Assembly: GCA_024641895.1 (NCBI GenBank)
Contig: JAHECE010000114.1
Location: forward strand, 1-8,257
Direction of reading: 5' to 3'
From: Actinomycetales bacterium
GTDB taxonomy: Bacteria > Actinomycetota > Actinomycetes > Actinomycetales > JAHECE01
DNA length: 8,257 bases
The notes under the pieces are model-generated. The model was not told the origin of the DNA and made no database searches. It saw nothing but the letters and a program-made list of their open reading frames with translations. Shown one piece after another: positions 4,291 to 8,257 of the stretch (position 1 is the first letter of the stretch; every line of letters starts with the position of its first letter). A program made the translations under genes and the position numbers.

Positions 4291-5889
4291 TCAGGCGAGC
4301 GAGACGAGCTCGGCGTAGCCGGCGTTCCAGAGGTCCTCGTCGCCGTCGGGAAGGATGAGGACACGCTCGGGATCGAGCGCCGCGACGGCGCCCTCGTCGT
4401 GCGTCACGAGCACGACGGCGCCCGCGAAAGAACGTAGCGCGGAGAGGATCTCCAGCCGACTCGCCGGGTCGAGGTTGTTCGTCGGCTCGTCGAGAAGGAG
4501 CACGTTCGCCGAGGACACCACGAGGACCGCGAGCGCGAGCCGGGTCTTCTCCCCACCGGACAGCACGGAAGCGGGCTTGTCCGCGTCGTCGCCAGAGAAC
4601 AGGAAGGAACCGAGGACTCCCCGAACCTGGGTGTCATTGAGGTCCGGGGCCGCCGAGCGAAGGTTCTCGAGGACCGTTCGGCCCGTGTCGAGCGTCTCGT
4701 GCTCCTGGGCGTAGTAGCCGAGACGGAGTCCGTGACCGGGCAGGATGTCCCCGGTGTCGGGGTTCTCGACGCCGCCGAGGATGCGCAGCAGGGTCGTCTT
4801 GCCGGCGCCGTTGAGCCCGAGGACGACGACGCGGCTGCCGCGGTCGATGGCGAGGTCGACGTCGGTGAAGACCTCCTGCGAGCCGTAGGACTTCGAGAGG
4901 CCACGCGCCATCAGCGGGGTCTTGCCGCAGGGTGCCGGGTCGGGGAAGCGCAGCTTGGCGACCCGGTCGGCGGCCCTGGTGTCCTCGAGGCCCGAGAGCA
5001 GCTTCTCGGCGCGCTTGGCCATGTTCTGTGCCGCCACGGCCTTCGTGGCCTTGGCCCGCATCTTGTCCGCCTGGGCAAGGAGGACGCCTGCCTTCTTCTC
5101 CGCATTGGCGCGCTCTCGCCGGCGGCGCCGCTCATCGGCCTCGCGCTGCTGCAGGTACGCGTCCCAGCCGACGTTGTACAGGTCGAGCTCCGCCCGGCCT
5201 GCGTCGAGGTGGTAGACCTTGTTCACGCTGGCCCGGAGCAGATCGGCATCGTGACTGATCACGATGAAGCCGCCCGCATAGGCCTTGAGGAAGTCCCGGA
5301 GCCAGGCGATCGAGTCGGCGTCGAGGTGGTTGGTCGGCTCGTCGAGCAGGAGCGTCTCGGCCTCGGAGAAAAGGATCCGGGCGAGCTCAACCCGACGGCG
5401 CTGGCCGCCGGACAAGGTCGCCAGCGGTTGGCCGAGGACCCGGGTCGGCAGCCCCAGGCTGCTCGTGATCCGCGCGGCCTCGCTCTCCGCGGCCCAGCCG
5501 CCCTGCGCCGAGAACTCGGCCTCGAGACGGGCGTAGCGGGTCATCGCCCGCTCGCGCTCGTGATCGTCCGTGCTGGCCATCGCGGCCTCGGTGCGCCGCA
5601 TGCGTTGCGTGACGTCGGCCAGGCCCCGGGCCGAGAGGACGCGGTCCCGCGCAAGCACGTCGAGGTCACCGGTGCGCGGGTCCTGCGGCAGGTAGCCGAC
5701 CTCGCCGCTGCGGATCACCTGCCCACCGGTCGCCTGCGCTTCTCCGGCCAGGACCTTGGTCAAGGTGGTCTTGCCGGCGCCGTTGCGGCCGACGAGGCCG
5801 ATCCGGTCGCCCGGACCGATCCTGAACGTTGCCCCTGAGAGGAGCTCACGGGCGCCGATGCGCAGCTCGACGCCCTGGGCGGTGATCAC
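4291..5889 (-). CDS. ABC-F family ATPase (ribosome-associated translation factor or antibiotic-protection type)
   Basis: 532-residue protein with two ATPase domains and no membrane segments, typical of ABC-F proteins that act on the ribosome rather than transport. Domain one: Walker A GRNGAGKT (34-41), signature LSGGQ (159-163), Walker B LLLDEP (180-185, catalytic E184), H-switch H213. Domain two: GLNGAGKT (358-365), LSGGE (443-447), LLLDEP (464-469, E468), H497. The linker (about 240-325) is highly charged and helical, the ribosome-reaching P-site tRNA interaction motif. There is no obvious arm insertion of the EttA kind and no C-terminal extension. The GTG start at 5889 has only a distant GAGG about 10 bases upstream, so initiation may be weak or coupled to a short leader ORF. 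It resembles actinobacterial members annotated as macrolide 'transport' ATPases; whether it gives resistance or is housekeeping cannot be told here. Confidence 0.92.
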   Translation of the reverse strand: MITAQGVELRIGARELLSGATFRIGPGDRIGLVGRNGAGKTTLTKVLAGEAQATGGQVIRSGEVGYLPQDPRTGDLDVLARDRVLSARGLADVTQRMRRTEAAMASTDDHERERAMTRYARLEAEFSAQGGWAAESEAARITSSLGLPTRVLGQPLATLSGGQRRRVELARILFSEAETLLLDEPTNHLDADSIAWLRDFLKAYAGGFIVISHDADLLRASVNKVYHLDAGRAELDLYNVGWDAYLQQREADERRRRRERANAEKKAGVLLAQADKMRAKATKAVAAQNMAKRAEKLLSGLEDTRAADRVAKLRFPDPAPCGKTPLMARGLSKSYGSQEVFTDVDLAIDRGSRVVVLGLNGAGKTTLLRILGGVENPDTGDILPGHGLRLGYYAQEHETLDTGRTVLENLRSAAPDLNDTQVRGVLGSFLFSGDDADKPASVLSGGEKTRLALAVLVVSSANVLLLDEPTNNLDPASRLEILSALRSFAGAVVLVTHDEGAVAALDPERVLILPDGDEDLWNAGYAELVSLA

Positions 5890-5951
5890 GAAGAACGGAC
5901 CTCACGGGTAGCTCGTTCGCAGGTGGCAAGCACGCCCTGGGTCACGAACAT
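5886..5951 (-). CDS. Possible 21-codon leader ORF upstream of the ABC-F gene
   Basis: An ATG at 5951 opens a frame encoding MFVTQGVLATCERATREV followed by RSS. Its TGA overlaps the ABC-F GTG start as GTGA (5886-5889). Leader peptides that sense stalled ribosomes regulate several antibiotic-resistance ABC-F genes, and the weak ribosome site of the ABC-F gene fits translational coupling. Against it: no Shine-Dalgarno precedes the ATG, and this frame is open on both sides of the gap simply because of high GC. Treat as a candidate only. Confidence 0.25.
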   Translation of the reverse strand: MFVTQGVLATCERATREVRSS

Positions 5952-5955
5952 CGGA

Positions 5956-6007
5956 GGTTCGCAACCGGAACGGTGGTTCGCGTTCTGCGCGGGTTGGCGG
6001 GGTTCGC
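5956..6007. repeat. GGTTCGC repeats and short palindromes in the ABC-F/bioY divergent region
   Basis: GGTTCGC occurs at 5956-5962, 5975-5981 and 6001-6007. The first is part of the palindrome GGTT-CGC-AACC (5956-5966), and GAAC-GGTG-GTTC (5968-5979) is a second, adjacent inverted repeat. The cluster lies in the 236-base gap between the divergent ABC-F and bioY starts, nearer the former. It could be an operator for either gene. The remainder of the gap (5890-6125) shows only the bioY promoter and the possible leader ORF. Confidence 0.4.
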
Positions 6008-6091
6008 CCGACAGGGCTGCCGCTGAGTCTACGCGGGGCGGTCTCCGACCTCGAGACACGTGCGGCCCGGGCCCGAGGGGCGATGGTCCCA

Positions 6092-6119
6092 TCGACCGTG
6101 CCCAGCGGCGGGCTAGCGT
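6092..6119 (+). promoter_or_regulatory. Candidate leaderless promoter of the bioYMN operon
   Basis: TCGACC (6092-6097) and TAGCGT (6114-6119) are separated by 16 bases and match the -35 (4 of 6 to TTGACA) and actinobacterial TANNNT -10 patterns. Only six bases separate the -10 from the bioY GTG at 6126, and no Shine-Dalgarno precedes that codon, so the transcript probably starts at or next to the start codon. Confidence 0.6.
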
Positions 6120-6125
6120 CCGCTC

Positions 6126-6734
6126 GTGACGACGCCCGCCGCAAGCGCCCTGGCCCCACGTCCCATCGCACGCGCCACCGATCTCGCGCTGATCGCGACG
6201 TTCGCCGCCCTGATCGCGGCGTGCGCGCTGCTGCCCGCCATCCCCGTCGCGGGCCTGCCCGTGCCCGTGACCCTGCAGACGTTCGGCGTCGCGCTGGCCG
6301 GGGCCGTCCTGGGGGCTCGGCGGGGCTCGCTCGCCGTGCTCCTGTACCTCCTGGTCGGCCTCGCCGGCGCCCCCGTCTTCTCCGGCGGCATGGGCGGGCT
6401 CGGCGTCCTGGCGAGACCCTCGGCCGGCTACCTCCTCGCGTTCCCGCTGGCGGCGCTGCTCACAGGCTGGCTCACCGAGCGAGTGCTGAGGAGCCGGACC
6501 TGGGGGCACGGCCGGCGCGCGGTCGTCGGCATCTTCGGCGCCACGACGGCGGGCAGCCTGCTCGTGATCCACCCGCTCGGGATCGCGGTGCTCGGGTGGC
6601 GACTGGGTCTGAGCCCACTCGAGGCTGCGGCCGCCGGCGCAGTGTTCATCCCCGGCGACCTCGTCAAGAACGCGCTCGCGGCGATCACCGCGGCTGCCGT
6701 GCACCGCGCCTTCCCCGACCTGCTCGGGCGCTGA
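6126..6734 (+). CDS. bioY: Biotin uptake substrate-binding membrane protein (ECF S component)
   Basis: 202-residue integral membrane protein that captures biotin for the energy-coupling-factor transporter BioMNY. Family hallmarks are the PVPVTLQTFGVALAGAVLG block (46-64), VGLAGAPVFSGGMGGLGVL (77-95), RPSAGYLLAF (97-106) and the conserved PGDLVKN near the C-terminus (176-182, D178 and K181). About six membrane helices are expected, beginning around residue 20. The GTG start at 6126 gives the normal N-terminus; no ribosome site precedes it and a -10 element abuts it, implying a leaderless message. bioM follows after 6 bases. No biotin synthesis gene is in the window. BioY can transport biotin alone in some bacteria, but here a full M and N pair is adjacent. 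Confidence 0.95.
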   Translation: MTTPAASALAPRPIARATDLALIATFAALIAACALLPAIPVAGLPVPVTLQTFGVALAGAVLGARRGSLAVLLYLLVGLAGAPVFSGGMGGLGVLARPSAGYLLAFPLAALLTGWLTERVLRSRTWGHGRRAVVGIFGATTAGSLLVIHPLGIAVLGWRLGLSPLEAAAAGAVFIPGDLVKNALAAITAAAVHRAFPDLLGR

Positions 6735-6740
6735 GCCGCC

Positions 6741-7514
6741 GTGGTCCCCGCCGCGATCGAGCTCGACGGCGCGGGTGTCCGGGTCGGCGTGCCGGGCTCG
6801 TCCAGGCGGTGGCACGAGATCCTCGCCCCGACGACCTTCACGCTCACCGAGCGGCGAGTCTGCGTCATCGGGGCCAACGGCTCCGGCAAGTCCACGCTCG
6901 CGCGGCTGCTCAACGGGCTCGTGCTGCCCACCACCGGACGGGTGATCGTCGACGGGCTGGACACCGCCGTCGACGGTGCGGCGGTGCGCCGCCGGGTGGC
7001 ATTCGCGTTCACCGACCCCGAGGCACAGCTCGTGATGCCGACAGCGGGCGAGGACGTCGCGCTCTCGCTGCGTCGGCTCGGCCTGCCCCGAGCCGACCGT
7101 GACGCCCGGGTGGCGCAGGTCTTGGACACGTACGGCCTGACCGACCTCGCCGACGTCAGCGTGCACGCGCTGTCGGGCGGTCAGCGGCAGCTGCTCGCGC
7201 TGGCCGGCGTCCTGGCCACCGAGCCCGAGGTGCTCGTGTGCGACGAGCCGACGACACTGCTCGACCTGCGTAACCGCCAGGCCGTCGTGAGCCTGCTCGA
7301 CCGGCTGCGCCAACGGATCGTCCTCGTCACCCACGACCTCGCCCTCGCCGCACGGACCGAACGCGTCCTGGTGCTGGACGGTGGCGCCGTCGTGCACGAC
7401 GGCCCCGGAGAACCCGCCGTCGCCTTCTACCGTGACCTCATGACCGAGACGCCGGGGCCCGCCGACGTCGCGGACGTGGACGTCGGCACGAGCCCGGACC
7501 ACGGGTGGCGCTGA
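6741..7514 (+). CDS. bioM: Biotin transporter ATP-binding protein (ECF A component)
   Basis: 257-residue ABC ATPase that powers biotin uptake with BioN and BioY. Seen in sequence: Walker A GANGSGKS (44-51), Q-loop region FTDPEAQLVMPT (90-101, Q96) of the ECF-ATPase type that contacts the T component, signature LSGGQ (144-148), Walker B VLVCDEP (164-170, catalytic E169) and switch H198 in VTHDL. The last 20 residues are Asp/Pro-rich and probably not part of the fold. GTG at 6741 lies 6 bases after the bioY stop with no clear Shine-Dalgarno, so translation is likely coupled to bioY. The stop TGA shares a base with the ATG of bioN (TGATG, 7512-7516). Confidence 0.95.
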   Translation: MVPAAIELDGAGVRVGVPGSSRRWHEILAPTTFTLTERRVCVIGANGSGKSTLARLLNGLVLPTTGRVIVDGLDTAVDGAAVRRRVAFAFTDPEAQLVMPTAGEDVALSLRRLGLPRADRDARVAQVLDTYGLTDLADVSVHALSGGQRQLLALAGVLATEPEVLVCDEPTTLLDLRNRQAVVSLLDRLRQRIVLVTHDLALAARTERVLVLDGGAVVHDGPGEPAVAFYRDLMTETPGPADVADVDVGTSPDHGWR

Positions 7515-8164
7515 TGCGCCGCCGGCGGGCCGAGACCCCTCGGATCGCGACGCCGCACACCCTCGGTCTCTTCGTGCCCGGCCGATCCTGGCTGCACCGC
7601 GCGCCGGCTGCCTCGAAGCTGGTCGCGCTGATGCTGCTCGGGCTCGGGCTCACGCTCGCTCCGCCCGACCGTGCCTGGGCGCTGGGCACGGCGACGCTCG
7701 GAGCACTCGTCGGCATCGCCGTGGCGACCCACCTTCCCCTGGGTCGACTGGCGCGCGACCTCCGGGGCCTGACCGTCGTCGTCGTCACCCTGGGCGCCTA
7801 CCAGTGGTGGCGTTCCGGGTGGGAGGTTGCGCTCGGCATCACGTCGACGCTCCTGGCGCTGGTCCTGGCCGGACTCCTTGCCACGATGACGACGCCGCTC
7901 GGCGACGTCGTCGACGTCATGGTGCGGGCCACCCGCCCCCTGCGGCGGCTCGGCCTCGACCCGGAGTGGGTCGGGCTCGCCGTCGCCCTGACTCTGCGCG
8001 GGATCCCGACCCTGATCGAGGTGTTCGCCGAGACGCGCGACGCGGCCCGTGCGCGGGGTCTCGACCGTCACCCGCGCGCGCTGCTGGTGCCGGCCGTCCT
8101 TCGGACCGTGGCACGGGCCCGCAGGACCGGCGAGGCGCTCGCCGCGCGCGGTGTGGCCGACTGA
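7514..8164 (+). CDS. bioN: Biotin transporter transmembrane protein (ECF T component)
   Basis: 216-residue EcfT/CbiQ-family membrane protein that couples the ATPase BioM to BioY. Hydrophobic segments lie at about 35-50, 57-72, 86-98, 106-125 and 150-163. The two Ala-Arg-Gly coupling motifs, which contact the ATPase, are A180-R-G182 (ARGLDRH) and A211-R-G213 (ARGVAD) at the very C-terminus. The start is taken as the ATG at 7514 in the TGATG overlap with bioM; an in-frame GTG at 7505 would add three residues and cannot be excluded. The basic first five residues (MRRRR) fit a cytoplasmic N-terminus. The stop is 7 bases from that of a convergent gene, leaving no intergenic terminator. Confidence 0.93.
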   Translation: MRRRRAETPRIATPHTLGLFVPGRSWLHRAPAASKLVALMLLGLGLTLAPPDRAWALGTATLGALVGIAVATHLPLGRLARDLRGLTVVVVTLGAYQWWRSGWEVALGITSTLLALVLAGLLATMTTPLGDVVDVMVRATRPLRRLGLDPEWVGLAVALTLRGIPTLIEVFAETRDAARARGLDRHPRALLVPAVLRTVARARRTGEALAARGVAD

Positions 8165-8171
8165 CGTCGCC

Positions 8172-8257
8172 TCAGACGTTGAAGCCGAGGGCGCGCAGCT
8201 GCTCGCGGCCGTCCTCGGTGATCTTCCCGGGCCCCACGGCGGCATCCAGACCCAGTT
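8172..8257 (-). CDS. C-terminal end of an unidentified protein (partial)
   Basis: The minus-strand frame ending at TGA (8174-8172) is open to the window edge and encodes 27 residues finishing in ITEDGREQLRALGFNV. The balanced, protein-like composition, and a frame whose third codon positions are nearly all G or C, support a real gene tail. The segment is too short for me to name a family. It is convergent with bioN, with 7 bases between the stop codons; the other long minus-strand frame here is Arg/Pro-rich and not credible. Confidence 0.65.
   Translation of the reverse strand, partial: LGLDAAVGPGKITEDGREQLRALGFNV

Noticed and set aside
4291..5889. Membrane ABC transporter ATPase or EttA
   Set aside because: Duplicated ATPase domains with a charged linker and no permease nearby mean ABC-F; the EttA-type arm insertion in the first domain is not evident.
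5968..5979. BioQ-type biotin operator before bioY
   Set aside because: GAAC-N4-GTTC has a longer spacer than the GAAC-N3-GTTAC pattern I remember for BioQ and lies about 150 bases upstream of the bioY start; not enough to name it.
5886..7502. 538-residue open frame on the minus strand across bioY and bioM
   Set aside because: Low-complexity Arg/Gly/Glu/His-rich translation, antisense to two well-identified genes; an artefact of GC-rich codon use. Only its last 21 codons are discussed as a possible leader ORF.

Overview
The window is GC-rich with dense, strongly GC3-biased coding, frequent GTG starts and short gene overlaps. Together with the protein types (MabA/InhA-like FabG-FabI pair, DUF3099 protein, SURF1, three-gene BioYMN transporter) this points to a high-GC actinobacterium, probably a non-mycolate relative of Cellulomonas or other Micrococcales. 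The genus is an inference. It looks like ordinary chromosome: I see no insertion sequence, phage gene, CRISPR array, tRNA or rRNA.

Left block (about 75-2156, minus strand): fabG, then fabI, then a SixA-like histidine phosphatase, read right to left. fabG and fabI supply the two reductive steps of type II fatty acid elongation. The phosphatase gene overlaps the end of fabI by 4 bases (GTGA). A 142-base gap separates fabG from a divergent plus-strand cassette (2299-3849): a two-helix DUF3099 membrane protein, an 83-residue Cys/His-containing protein and a SURF1-family cytochrome oxidase assembly factor. These three overlap by 17 and 4 bases and so are probably translationally coupled.

Middle block (3846-5889, minus strand): an ABC-F ATPase, then a 222-base non-coding stretch with strong hairpins and an imperfect tandem repeat, then a 73-residue helix-turn-helix protein whose stop codon shares a CTAG palindrome with the SURF1 stop. 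A divergent 236-base intergenic region follows, with GGTTCGC repeats and a possible 21-codon leader ORF ending in the ABC-F start.

Right block (6126-8164, plus strand): bioY, bioM and bioN, a complete energy-coupling-factor biotin uptake system (S component, ATPase, T component) in one tight operon, apparently transcribed as a leaderless message from a promoter abutting the bioY GTG. The last 86 bases carry the C-terminus of an unidentified convergent gene.

No clearly new multi-gene system is evident. The most unusual points are the uncharacterised small Cys/His protein locked between DUF3099 and SURF1, the repeat-and-hairpin region between the ABC-F and HTH genes, and the short upstream ORFs that overlap the starts of the DUF3099 and ABC-F genes.
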